Assembly: GCA_034670405.1 (NCBI GenBank)
Contig: JAXDDX010000161.1
Location: 646,501 to 710,500, forward strand
Direction: 5' to 3'
From: Hoplostethus atlanticus
Lineage: Eukaryota > Chordata > Actinopteri > Trachichthyiformes > Trachichthyidae
Length of the DNA: 64,000 bases
Position numbers and translations under genes: made by a program. Below the pieces are notes generated by a model. It saw only the letters and a program-made list of their open reading frames with translations. It searched no databases and was not told where the DNA came from. Below, in pieces: positions 1 through 46,899 of this stretch. Positions within the stretch are counted from its first letter, which is position 1; every line of letters begins with the position of its first letter.

Positions 1-190
1 ACATTGCGTAAAAGATATTGTTTTCTGATTGCAAAAGTACAGTAAAAAAAAACAGAATTACTTTAATTTACCTGTGAATACTTTTAAAGTGAAAGCGAGG
101 AACTGAGACGGATGTTTTCATTACAAAGTGGCCTTTTAGCCTTTTACAGGACGACCCCTGTAAAACAATGTCTATCAATGTACTACTCAC

Positions 191-3100
191 ATGGTCTGAA
201 GGGAAGGCCTTGTCCTCTAGAAGGATTTTGTGACGTGCTGCCGTAGGTTTGTAAAAGGAAAGCTGCAGAATGAAGACGTTATGATTAAATATTGAATGTG
301 TGTTAATGTTCAGCAGTCCCAGATTCATGTTCTAGAGTTTCCACACTGTGTACCGTCTTCCTCTTCACAGTGAAAACAATCTTTTTTGCATAGCTCAGGA
401 AACATTCTTGTTTCCTGCATGACGCGTTTGACGTAATATCGTAATAACGGCCGAAGTACGACTCCAAAACAAAAGAACATGACAGCCGAGGACCGATACA
501 TATCCCGGATGTTTACTTGCCAACTGAGGACGCACTGGATGGATGGTGACTTGGTCAACGAGAACCAATGGGAAGCCCCGATGCTGATAAATAAATAGTG
601 CCACCGTCTATGGTACCGAGCTGGTGGAAAATAACTGTTTTAATTGATCCACCTCAAACTGTGAAGACGTTCTCTGTTCTTGCGTTCTTCAAGAGTCAAC
701 TTGGGAAGAACGTCCTCCACAACACAAGTATCGACTCTGTATTCTCGGATTTGATAATCACCTCACGATTTTTGAGAATCTCTTGAGTGTAGAAACTCTT
801 CAACCTGAGTTCTGGCTTTTAATGAAGATGCTTTAACTGAGCTTACTAGTAGCAGATGTAGATTAACGGTCAAACCATTCATCAGTGCCACTTCCTCAGC
901 TTTCGCCCCTGTAAGACACAGAGAGAAAAAGAACCCCCATGTGTTAGAGGTTCATGGAAATACCTTCAAGGCTGATGAACCCTTTATGAAGGGGTTCCTC
1001 AAGGAACCTATAGGGGTTCCCCTATGGTTGAAATCTTTGGAATAGCCAAAATCTACAGATATAGATATACATGAAGCTTTCATTGGTTTCATCCTTCCAA
1101 CCATCTTGTTCTTTGAAGTGGATAAAAGTTTGGTGTAGAAAACTTTATTTTAGGGCTGAACTAGGATCAGTGGTCAGGTCTGATTTATACTGATTCTCAT
1201 TATCAGAAGTGGATTGTTACAGGATCTCCCCAGAATACACACTAACTAACTCATACAGTTCATGTGTAAGTAAATACACATTTGTTTAAACGCTCTGAAG
1301 CCTTCACATGTACTTTGGACTCTACAAAACGGGGCTAGATGCAAAAGTGCAATGACCTAAACAAGCAGCCTGACAAAGACCGATGGCAAAGCTGCAGAAA
1401 CGGTCTAGAAGAATGTCTGGATTTTCTTTTCCTGTCATTGTGAGTCAACTCCAAGCTGCTCCCTTATCCTAACCTTTTCTCGCACACCTTATTGCCGATG
1501 AATCTCTTCAACTGCCATCTTCCTTTTTTCTAATGGTGTCGCTCTACTCCACACAGCTTACTGCACGGCCTCTTTTGGGTTCCACTTCCTCTTTTTGGGA
1601 TGCTACACTCCCAACTGTTGGATCCTTTGAGTCATTTCCAATCTGGCCCATCTGTCAGGCTCCAAGCCATTTTCTAATAAGTGAGCTAACCAACCTTTCT
1701 AGCTTTTTGACCTCAGACAGGGGAACCTCATACACTGTCAGCGGCCACATCAGCCGAGGCAACTATCCAAATTCCAGACCCCACAATAAAACTTTTCCTG
1801 GGAGCCCTGACTTGTCTGTACCTGAAATGCCTCGTATCACTTCCTGCCTCAACTCCTGAAATCGACTCTTAACACTTTGGCTTGCATCATCTTCCTAAGC
1901 GTTGGCACCACTTCTTCATCTTGTCTACCACTCTCCCTGTAGCGACAGAGATACTCATTGACTTACTTCACTATCATCCTAGCCCACTATCGGTTACTCC
2001 TCCATACCTACACCCCCTCCCGAAATCTTCGTTCCTCTGACTTGGGACTGCTCACCAACCCCCCACACCAGGTTGAGGACTGTTGGGGGCGGAGCTGTGA
2101 CTGTGACTGCCCCTCCCCCTGGAAGTCCCTCTCTGTGGGGATCTGCAATGTCGGGTCCATTGAGCTTTTCAAAAAGCTGAAGACCTTTGGACTCAGTTGC
2201 TGAACTGCAACCCTGTTTCATTTTTGAGTGTTTTATTGTTTTCCCATACGTTTAGCCTACTTGTTCTTTTTCTCCTTTAACCTAGTTTTTCTTTCTCCTT
2301 GTTAGGTGCCTTGGGTACTTTGAGAGGCGCTCTTACATTGAAGAAGCCCTCGTGCACCTCACTACATCTTGTACCTCTTTCCACTTTGGTGAGCTAACAT
2401 CAGACTGGAGTTCTGGGTTTAACTCCAGAAACTCCAGGGTTTAATTATTATGATATTATATATAGTATTATATTATTACTTGTTTGTGTGTACTCTTTTC
2501 AAGTACCTGAAACTATAGGAATATGAGCAAGGCACTTACAAGGAATATACCAAGTTTTTGGGAGATTGGCTTATTGGTCAATTTAGCTGAGAACATAGAC
2601 ACCAAATCATCCACGTGTCCCCGGTAGGCTCCAGGGCTCCATGCTAACACTTTAGCATACACTTTTACTTGTACTGGGGTACAGTAAAAGACTGGTTGTA
2701 CTGGGCAGTTCCCTGGTGTGGATTTTTGCATCTGTATGGGCTGTAAAAGTGCATTCAGGCTCAGTCAAGAAAAGGTTTAAAATAAAGTCCCTTACCGACG
2801 ACATTTGCCATGAGTCCCTCTATGTTGTTTTCAGCAAAAGCCCACTGCCGAGGGCCTTGGAAGTGGCCATGGATGCCTCTGTAAAACATCAGCAAGGCAG
2901 GGAAAGCAAATGTTCTCAGAGGAGACGTCAAAGATCCTGAACTGAGTTGATCTGATACAAAAAAAAAAATCTATCTCTCATTTCAAGTATTTTTCTCAAT
3001 TAAGTGACATTATCTCAAAGTAAAGCAAATCATCCCACTAGTATCAAGATAATGTCACTTAAACCAAGAATATTTTCAGATTCTTTCACTTTCACACAAT

Positions 3101-3855
3101 TTTGAGACGTGATAAAAGCTCAAATGACTTGTTATGGTGTATCACTCTTTCAGTTTGGTTTTTATTGGACAATAAAACACCAAAGTTTTTGTTTTATCAT
3201 GACTAATCTCATTTTGGGACAAACCTCCTCACATATGTCCCTACAATTTCATATGTATTTAGGGCACTAAATACTGAATGCAGCTTCAACGTACATCGTG
3301 GCCCATTTGTCCAGCTCCTCCTCCAGGTACTTCCTGGCCATCTTGGGCTGAAGACCCAGCGAGTTTCCCCCAAAGTAAATGCAATCTTTGGTGCCATCGA
3401 CAAGCGAGACATCAGCTGTGGAGACATTAAAGGAGAATTCCACTCAATTTGACACGACAAATAAACATCTTAGCTTTACTTTTGGAAACCATAGGAATAA
3501 CTATAATATTTGTATAATATTCCTCTAGGGACTTAAAGCGTGGCTGTTGTTTGTACAGTATCTTCCATGTATTATAGGGTTGTTATGATTATTTTCTGTA
3601 AGAGGCATTCAGGACATAAGAACTGTATACCGCTTCAGAAAAACCTCCATCTTACCACTTGACACCGAAACTCTTCTTTAACTCACATGGAGGCAGATCC
3701 GCTATTCTGGGCACACAAAACTTGTCTCTGAAATGCCGCAGTTGGTCGTGTTCGTCGAGGTGCGCGGCCACTTCAGCGGAGGTCGGGCTGCAGCCCAACC
3801 TGGCCGAAACACGAGCAAGGATTTCTCTTGGAGACGAGCCGGTGAACGGGTCCAT
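191..3855 (-). CDS. kynu: Kynureninase, 5' part (coding exons 1-5; 3' end outside window)
   Basis: Kynureninase is the PLP enzyme that cleaves kynurenine or 3-hydroxykynurenine to anthranilate or 3-hydroxyanthranilate plus alanine in the cytosol (tryptophan to NAD pathway). Coding exons on the minus strand: 3687-3855, 3295-3415, 2796-2878, 847-908, 191-262. All junctions have GT/AG sites and matching phases (1, 2, 1, 0, 0). Exon 1 starts MDPFTGSSP and carries [15 protein letters not shown]; exon 2 has the family block [12 protein letters not shown] followed by YLEEELDKW; exon 4 has [13 protein letters not shown]; exon 5 has SFYKPT and KAFPSDH. These align in order with the N-terminal third of vertebrate KYNU, about 169 codons here. 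An in-frame ATG lies 15 nt upstream (3870), but a possible splice acceptor (ending at 3857 on this strand's reading, 'catgcag') between the two favours 3855 as the start. The PLP-lysine exon is outside the window. Very likely a functional gene. Confidence 0.95.
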
Positions 3856-3870
3856 TATCAACAACTGCAT

Positions 3871-4522
3871 GACACAAATGCTTTTGCTTTAAACATCAAT
3901 TACAATGGCCAGCACAGTAACAGTACACACAGTATTGGCTGCTGGCAATGAAATGCTTTGCCTTCAACTCTCCTCTCAGCAACTTCACAATAAAAGTAAC
4001 AATGTAAGTATCAAGGTAAAAAAGTGTCTAAGATAAAAGACAATGGTCTACTCTGATTTTACTGCAAATAAAATCCATGTGTACTTGAAATATACAGAGT
4101 ATATTTAGAGATATGTTTCAGAATCTACAAAATTGTTGTCATGTATTCTGGATATACTAAAATAGGAAGAAAGTGATTTTCTGTATTTCTGATATATGTG
4201 AAATGTATTTTTTGCAGTATGGGGACAGCTGTAATTGTAGTTTTAAGTAAGAGAAGGTTATTTTTTTTGCAGTATATGAGGAGAAATGCATGAGAAGGTC
4301 CAACTTTAACTTACAACATCAATACTTTACTTTAAAGTAAACTAAAATGTTCTAATGGGACTTTGGACATCAGTTACAAAGGTCTGCTTTTACTTCACTT
4401 TTTTACTTTTACTATATTAATAACAATAACTACCTTTACTGAAAACATCAGCTGAAATGTCCCAACTCTACTTTCAACATCAATTACAATTGTCTTCTTT
4501 GATTTAAAACATTAGTTACAAT
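3871..4522. other. kynu upstream region
   Basis: AT-rich non-coding DNA upstream of the kynu start codon. No convincing TATA box or CpG-rich promoter is visible here. A 5' untranslated exon further upstream is possible because a splice-acceptor-like sequence lies just before the kynu start; the GC-richer segment near 6170-6470 is one place it could be. No gene is supported. Confidence 0.4.
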
Positions 4523-6032
4523 CAGTGGCGGAGCCAGGCAATTTTCAATGGGGTGGCCAGGATGGGACCAGTGGTCATTTTGGGGTGGCACAGAAATCAC
4601 TATTATATGAACATAAAAATGCGTCTAGCTAGAAAATAAAGGGCTATTTTAGGCACCTACAACACATAACTCTACATTATTTGGAATTCAGGCAGTGGTG
4701 GAATAGATCAAATAATATTCAGTGTATCCAACATTGTTTTCTTATTCCTGCAGGTAAAGTAACAAAGAAGCTTACACTATAGGGACAAAGTACAAGTGCC
4801 CCAAGCTACAGAGTATTACTACTGTTCTGAGACAGATGTTCATCATCTTTTACATTTGAGGTCTGTTTCACAAACTGGCCCTCTGAGCTAGCACTAAAAA
4901 AGTAAACTTCACTTATTATTCATTGTCAAAACACAAATTATATAATTGCAAAAACTCTATAATGCCAACATTATACTTATTAGAAAGGCAATAATGTATT
5001 TTCTTTTTGATCCACCTGTCTCAAACTAATGCTCAGAGGCAATAATATTCCCCGTCTGCAACATATACATGACATGACTGTGTCACGCATTCAGCTTACA
5101 ACAGCTGTAATCTGCGATTATTATTGTTGTTATTATTGTGGTTTGTAGCAAAGCGATTCACAAAACCATCTAAGGCCAGGGACTGTGCTCGTCTAGACTC
5201 CACACTTAAACTTTGCTAAATAGATACAGTCGAAAAGCAATCTTCCTTCTGATATTATTAGCTTACATGTAATCATTTGCAGTGTTGGGCAAGCTACTTG
5301 GAAAGTGTAGTGAGCTAAGCTACAAGATTTATTTTTACATTGAACCAACTTCATTCCAAGTCACTGCTGATCAGTCAAACAGATAGGCAGGCAAACAATG
5401 TTCAGTTCAATTGTTTATTAAATTAGTGTTTGAGGTCTTGGAAGTTGAGAGCAACTTCTCCTGGGAGTTGCACAGTGAACACCTGAACGCATCATTTTTC
5501 TCTGTTGTTTCACTTAAACTCATGTATTAGCTCGAGGTACGGTGATGTCACCGTCATGCGGAAGTGCTTCTGTCGGCTACACATACAGGTCCGTGTATGG
5601 CGGTGACGTCACTTACTGATCCTTAGCAGTTTTATTTCAGACCAGCAGAAAGCTCCGCTGCGCTTCAGCTTCAGGAATGCTTGGGGAAATGTAGCTTGTG
5701 TGGACGCTACCGCACTACTTGATCAATAAAAGAGCTTCAATACTGAAAAGTTATTTGATTCAGAAAACAGCGACGCTACTGAGAAATGTAGTTAAACTAG
5801 TAACGCCGTAGCGACGCTACTGCCCGACACTGATCATTGGGTGGTTTACTGGACTTGCCAGTTGTAAAGTCAAGTCTCCAGAGACACTAAGATGCATCCC
5901 AGGTGTGTTGCGGCTGTACAGAAATGGTTCCGCCTCTAAAAAAAACATTATTCTGCCCAAGAAAAATGCCCCCAAAAGGCAATTACGACTGGGGTGGCCA
6001 ATAGGGTGGCCAGGCTTCAGTCCACGCGCTTG
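4523..6032. mobile_element. hAT-like non-autonomous DNA element (outer, host of a nested insertion)
   Basis: The left end reads CAGTGGCGGAGCCAGG and is flanked by GTTACAAT at 4515-4522. The same eight bases GTTACAAT recur at 6033-6040, giving a perfect 8-bp target-site duplication. The right end (inner side 'ggggtggcca...ccaggcttc') is only a loose inverted match to the left end, so the terminal repeats have decayed. Eight-bp duplications and CA...TG ends are typical of the hAT superfamily. There is no transposase ORF. A second element (5280-5832) sits inside it. Without that insertion the element would be about 950 bp. Confidence 0.7.
5280..5832. mobile_element. hAT-like MITE nested in the outer element
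   Basis: The ends read CAGTGTTGGGCAAGCTAC on the left and, on the opposite strand, CAGTGTCGGGCAGTAGCG on the right. The flanks are ATCATTTG (5272-5279) and ATCATTGG (5833-5840), an 8-bp duplication with one mismatch. Length is 553 bp and there is no coding potential. This is the common teleost repeat type beginning CAGTGTTGGGCAAG; assignment to hAT rests on the 8-bp duplication. Confidence 0.75.
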
Positions 6033-6995
6033 GTTACAATGATCCACTTTTACCTGAGACGTAGCTTTGTACTCATTTTATCCTAAAGCACCTACTACAT
6101 GGTATATCCTGGTATTACTTCAAATATCAAATTGCATTTACCTTTAAAAATCAGCCAATAGTGACAGCCTGTAACTCACGTTGCTTTTCCCGACGGGTTT
6201 CCCTCAGGAGGATGAAACCACGGTGGGAATGCTCTTTAACCCCTGAGCGTGTCGCCTCGGGTTAATCATTGCTGAATGTGAGGATGAAGACGAGCGGCTG
6301 GGATGGAAGCGCGCTCCGGCTGTGCGTCTCCTCGCCTCCTGCCGTGTTTCCCGCAACTGGAGCTTCTGTGCAGAAGTGAGCCGGATGATTTATATCCGTG
6401 ATATATCCGTGATACTGCCTGTCACAATGAAGCGCAGACAGGAAGAGGAAGACTGAGACTCGCCATGCGTAACTGACGCACCATACTACAAAAAAACAAA
6501 AATAGCCATGGTTTCCAAACTAGGGTCCGGGGACCACCAGGGGTCCTTGAGGGTGTTCCTGTAGTTTTTTTGGGGGGGGTTCCCGGGGGTCCCCAGCAAA
6601 ATGAGTTTATTATTGTGGTAGAAATGATGTCTTAATCACTACATGCCAAGCCCAGACTGGAGGCCGACCCCATGAGAGACTCCAGAAACCTCCAGTACCG
6701 TACATATAGTTTAGTCTAGGTTGTAAAGAACCTTGTAGATGTTTCAGACGCTACCCCCCTGAATCTGACTTGACTTGACTCTGAATCTTTAGTTTTTTAT
6801 TCAACAGTTATTTTAGTTGTATTTTCACCAATAGAATAGTTTATTGATTTTTTTTACATTGTTTTACATGGTTGGGACTTCAGATGACCGTCGGGTTGCT
6901 TCACTCCCCGGGCAGCGGTCAACGTTAGATGAGCCTTGGGTGGCTCGAGCTGTCATAGCAAATAACCAGTCTTGCGTAAAGTCACAGTTAAAATA

Positions 6996-7009
<14 letters not shown>
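6033..7009. other. Intergenic, no gene seen; GC-richer block 6170-6470
   Basis: There is no ORF with recognisable similarity. The stretch 6170-6470 is richer in GC and CpG than its surroundings and could hold a promoter or 5' untranslated exon of the minus-strand kynu gene, but nothing in the sequence proves it. A G-run lies near 6571-6579. Confidence 0.35.

Positions 7010-7062
<53 letters not shown>
6999..7062. repeat. (TC)n/(CA)n microsatellite
   Basis: A short TC run is followed directly by an uninterrupted CA dinucleotide run of roughly 50 bp. It is the source of spurious His-Thr and Cys-Val ORFs. Confidence 0.95.
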
Positions 7063-7063
<1 letters not shown>

Positions 7064-7419
7064 CCCCTCCAGCTCTCTGTTTCTGTGTTGTTCTCTCATC
7101 TCTCCTCTAGGTGGCAGTAAAGTGTCGTAAATCAGCAGAGAACCACAACAACACGTCATGATAATATTCCTATATATTACTATAGGATATTAGATATAGT
7201 TTATATATGATATTAGTATAGTATCCACTTAAAATGTATTATAGGATTATTATATTTGCTCTTCATAAGGGGATTCATGGGAGGTAAGGGGACATTTCAA
7301 ACATTTGAAGGGATTTGAAAGTTGTGTACAAAGCTCCTGTCTACAGAGAGAGCTACATGTCTGTTGATCTTTAAGTTTTACACTTGGAAAGACGTGCTCA
7401 CTGTTTATTGTCTGTCTTG

Positions 7420-7560
7420 GTCTTGAATAGGACTCAGTTTGCTCTGGTCTCTGCCTTGACTTGGTCTCGACCCCCTTTGGACCCGGTCTGGACTGGCACT
7501 CGACTGGATTTGGTCTTGGACTTGACTGATGTGGTCTTGACTACAACTTCTACAGTATCA
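7420..7560. repeat. Dispersed 'tggtctcgac/ttgacttggtct' repeat
   Basis: This stretch is built from degenerate copies of words such as ttggtctcgac, cttgactg and tggtcttga. The same words in reverse-complement form (gagtcgagaccaagtcca, agaccaggtccag) recur at about 36180-36450, so it is an interspersed repeat and not a gene, although it is open for 128 codons. Confidence 0.6.
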
Positions 7561-7962
7561 GAGACATTTGAGGAACCAGTGAAGAACCCTGAGGTGCTCA
7601 TTGGCTCCCTTTTTGATGGTAGAAACCCTGTGATGTTTGTTGTGTATAGTCTTGTGATAATCATGATAACACCAAGTCTATCCTTTCAAGAATGTCCCTG
7701 TCCCTTTAGGGCCTCCATTATGTTGAAAAAGCAACAGCTCTCCTCAGGTTTGAACTTCAGGCGAGGTTAAGACCTTCGGTTCAGACGGACTGACCCTTGA
7801 CCCCCTCCACCCTGCCCACCGTCTACTTCTAGAGATGTTGGATTTCAGGCAAGTAGCATTTTCTTCGTAGCTCTTCTTTTGTGTTTTCCAGTGGAGTTTG
7901 GAGCAAATTAGCTTGTAAACCTGACGTAAACAAAGCACCCAGTAAATGTTTTTCATCCACTA

Positions 7963-8144
7963 CACTCTAAAAAATTATATTCTCATTTTCAACACATCCA
8001 GAAAACACATGTTAGTCATTTTCAACACACATGTTAATACCACATATCTACACCTCATGTGTTAATACCATGAGTTATGATGGGATGTAATGCGAAACGA
8101 GGCGTGCAGGGGCGTTGAACGTGACTCTTCGTTTTTTAAGAGTG
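7963..8144. mobile_element. Short MITE with TA target duplication (Tc1/mariner-like)
   Basis: The left end CACTCTAAAAAA and the right end (complement CACTCTTAAAAAA) are inverted copies, flanked by TA on both sides (7961-7962 and 8145-8146). The element is 182 bp and non-coding. TA duplication points to the Tc1/mariner superfamily. A similar TA-flanked element with CACTG ends lies at 34754-35036. Confidence 0.65.
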
Positions 8145-8146
8145 TA

Positions 8147-8690
8147 GAAACAATATGGTCGCAAGATGTCTGGGGGCATGGTTGCCGCTGACATGCCTCT
8201 CGCATGTTCCTCCCTGGTGTTTCTCACAGTCAACGAGGATGTGTGACATCTGGTAGTACTCAGGAGGGAGGATTGAAACTCCCCCTTTGTCGTTTCTCAG
8301 GGCGCCGACATCAAAGCAGGCCACAGATAATGTTTTCTCTCCCGTAAAGCAGCTTTAACTAGCAGCCTGAAATCAGGGAGCCTTTCAAAAGGTCCAGAAG
8401 AGTCTAAGTGTGATGATTCAGCGTTCCTAAACACAGAGGGACGCTCCGCCACCGCCGAACAAATTGAGGCTTTTTTCTGCAGAAGCAACTGGGAGGGAGG
8501 GGAGGATGGCATGAATGGACAGAGAGGAAGGAATGTGACTTCTTCACCTCTTGGTTCGTGTCTCATGTCTTTGTTGAGGACGTTTGATTTCTATCTTACC
8601 ACCAAGGTGGGAAACGAACACGATGGTTACGATGGTTCTAACCTGAAACTATCTGGGAACTTAAAATAGCTGCCGAATTCTTTTTTTATT
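8147..8690. other. Intergenic, nothing recognised
   Basis: Unique-looking sequence with no gene or repeat that I can name. ORFs on the minus strand here lack recognisable domains. Confidence 0.4.
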
Positions 8691-8734
8691 TATCCAGGGA
8701 AGAGAACGACAAGACTGTTCACTCTTTCCCAGAA

Positions 8735-9310
8735 ATTACGGGAACAAGATCTTCCCAGCCAGTTTGGGGGATTCGAACCGACGACCTTTGGGTCACAATC
8801 CTGTTTGATTGTGTCTCAAGTTTAGTCCTAACATTTATCACGCACAGCACCCAGCGTTTCAACTCCACTTCAACTGGATCTTCCAGTTTGGTCTCATGAA
8901 CACAACCAGGCAGACTTGTCACCTAAAGGTTGCTGGTTCTAATCCCTGGACCGTCTGGGAGTAAGTGAATGAGTAACCTCCGTCTCCCTTCCCTTACCTG
9001 TTCCCTCAACCCCCAACTGCCTCAGTGGAGTTGAGAGAGGAGATCGAGATCTTCCCACCCAGTCGGGGGATTAGAACCAGCAACCTTTGGGGTCACAACC
9101 CTGCTTGACTGTGTTGACGCCTGAAAGGTAGTTGAAGTGGAGCTGAAACGCCGGGCGCTGCTCTGGCGCTTAGTAACAACTGTTTGACTGAACTTGAGAA
9201 TTTATGGTTTGAACTTTTGGAGCGTCTGCAGTGAAAAGACTAGAGGAGCAGGCTGGCAGCTGGAAGGTTGCTAGTTTGAATCCCTGCAACCATCTGGGAA
9301 GGGATCTTCA
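8735..9310. mobile_element. Cluster of tRNA-derived SINE fragments
   Basis: B-box-like words appear in both orientations: GGATTCGAACC at 8769-8779 (reverse of GGTTCGAATCC), GGTTCTAATCCC near 8935-8946, and GGATTAGAACC near 9069-9079. The surrounding text (ggtcacaaccctg, ctgggaagatctt, cctccgtctcc) is shared between copies and recurs in vwde intron 5 at about 17510-17705. This is consistent with broken copies of one tRNA-derived SINE family. Confidence 0.6.
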
Positions 9311-10550
9311 ACTTCACATAATATTTTCAGCACTGAAATAAACAAAAACGGGACTAACTGCATCTTGTAGTAAGCAACAAATGCCGGGCGCTCCCATAAT
9401 CCTTTGGTGTAAACTAAAAACGTCTAAGGACAAACGATGAAAACAAAAGGTCCGCCGCTTTCTCACGTCACAAACAAAGTGAGGTCTGGATGAAAAGGCG
9501 AGCGTGGAACAGCTGGGGTGTTACAGACCTTTTACTTAGCGGAAAGGTATGCCTCCTTGTCTCCGACGCCTCCAGCACCTGATGTTTACTCTGCACCCCG
9601 GAGGCCGACCTTCTCTGGTTCAGCTTCACAAGTCCTCCGTTCCCCCTGCGGCGAAATTATCTCAATCACAAAATGTCTTCAGTCACATGATGAACTGAGT
9701 GACTCGCTTGGACATTTTTCTTCTTCGTGGCTTTAAATTGGCTCTAAAAGTTACTCAACATTAACAATTTGTTCCAAAATGAGACTCTTAGAAAATAAAA
9801 GAAATGATGGTACTTTTTAATGGATAATAGTTGACAAAATGAGACCTTTTACAGAACGTATTCTAGAAATATTAAAAAATGATGATATTTTTCACAGCAT
9901 TTTGGAATAAAACCCTTCATACACATGTCCTCCGATGCTGATTCAGGCGTATCATTTAATGCAGCACAACTTCCTCATGTTACACTGGACGCTCACTACA
10001 GCTGCAACCATCCTGTGAATGTATATACAAGCATACTGTGAATGTATATACAGTGTAGTGATATGTGTCTTCTGCTGCCACCGTCCCTTTTTGCCTTTGG
10101 CGTCTTGTTGCTGTGAAACTCTGAAACCGTCAGTGTTTTTCTGCACCGGTGTCACCAAGTTCAATTCTGGTACTTTTATTACGCTTGGTGATTCTGATTC
10201 TGTGCAAAAAAATAGTACCAGCAATTTGCTATTACATGAGGAGTCAGTTCTCAAGAATATGCCCCTATGGACTTCAGTGGAAACGTGACCCTGTGCAGTG
10301 TTAATTGGTGTGATGTGCATGGGAGCAAAACCACATGCTCTCCATACATACTGCTCATTGGGGCTTAAAGGGCATTAATGTGAATGTCTGTTCCAACATG
10401 GTTTGGGTGATATTTCACACTGTAAGCAGTTAAAATGTATGAAGACCACACAGCAAAAAATAATGTTTAGACTCCAATAAACCAAAGCATCAACAGTATT
10501 TAAGCTGTGATAATGAATGGCGTCTGTTTCAGAGGATCATTGATTGATTT
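9311..10550. other. Intergenic upstream of vwde, nothing recognised
   Basis: Moderately AT-rich sequence with a short local repeat (gtatatacaagcata / gtatatacagt near 10020-10055). Two ORFs of 122 and 89 codons lie on opposite strands of the same stretch; neither has a recognisable domain or splice context. Confidence 0.4.
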
Positions 10551-10554
10551 GTTT

Positions 10555-10875
10555 AAAGGTGGGCCCTCTGTAGTCCAGCCCGACTCCTCTCGGACCCACC
10601 TACAGGGAGCCTCCTAACCGCTTTGTTGCCTCCCCCTCTTTTTCTTTGTAATCTTGTTGCGCTCCGTGCGGGAAAGTCGCTCTCCCAACAAGCGCAGCGC
10701 AAATTGAAGCCTCTCTCTCTAATTACCGGGTGAAACATCCGCAGTTTGCGCCACTTTCACGCTGCTTTTCTCTCAAGACTTCCAATGGGACCCGACGACT
10801 GAGGCCAGGCGGTCGCATCTCTCTCTTCTTCTTCTTCTTTTTTTCCTGGAGCCAATCTTGAAGTCGCGCGCCACC
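10555..10875 (+). promoter_or_regulatory. Probable vwde promoter / 5' untranslated region
   Basis: A GC-richer segment ends in a TC-rich run (cttcttcttctttttttcc) shortly before the vwde start codon. The start has a strong Kozak context (gccaccATGG at 10870-10879). No TATA box is obvious. The transcription start is not determinable from sequence alone. Confidence 0.45.
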
Positions 10876-46261
<35,386 letters not shown>

Positions 46262-46740
46262 CAGTTGAGCATCGCAGACGGGAACGTAACGGCCGAACTC
46301 TCTCCCTCGGGACTCTGGGTAGAAATAAGGATCATTCTCATGTCGCTGGATCTGAAAAATACTGTTTAACAGGACAGAACATGGTTTCACTCCAAACAGC
46401 TATAAAACATGAAAACATCCTTACCTGACGTTCATCAGTTGATAGCTCAACACAGACGGATCCTGCTGTTCCACAACAAAACCTAGAATGTCATTTTGTC
46501 AGAGTAGCTGTCAATTTTTTAAAGGGTGGATTTTTGATTTTTTTATTACGTACATGAACCATCAGTGTTGTTGTTGATCAGGATGTCCTTCCTCGTCTGG
46601 TCATGTAAAAGGTGCACCACGCCACCTGCTGTTCAGGTTGTACGCTCTAAAACCAAACCTCTATTTATTTATTTGGTTGTTTGATATTGTCTCATATTGT
46701 CATGTTGTATATATCTTAATCACTGTATCATCTATTTCTT

Positions 46741-46786
46741 ATTAAAGCACTGCTTATCCGTTGTTTTTATAAATAAATAAATAAAT
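46741..46786 (+). terminator. vwde polyadenylation signals
   Basis: ATTAAA at 46741 and several overlapping AATAAA at 46769-46786, about 480-525 nt after the proposed stop codon. Confidence 0.55.
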
Positions 46787-46899
46787 GGTCCATTTGAGGC
46801 TTCATCTTCCTCAGATTGATGCAGGAAACTGATTGAAATAATAGTTTCTGCTGGTTGAAGGTAAAATCTACAAATTAATCCTCATACTTTAAACTAGAT

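Noticed and set aside
7384-7770. 128-codon ORF upstream of vwde
   Set aside because: Covers a dispersed repeat (tggtctcgac words) found again in inverted form at 36180-36450; no domain.
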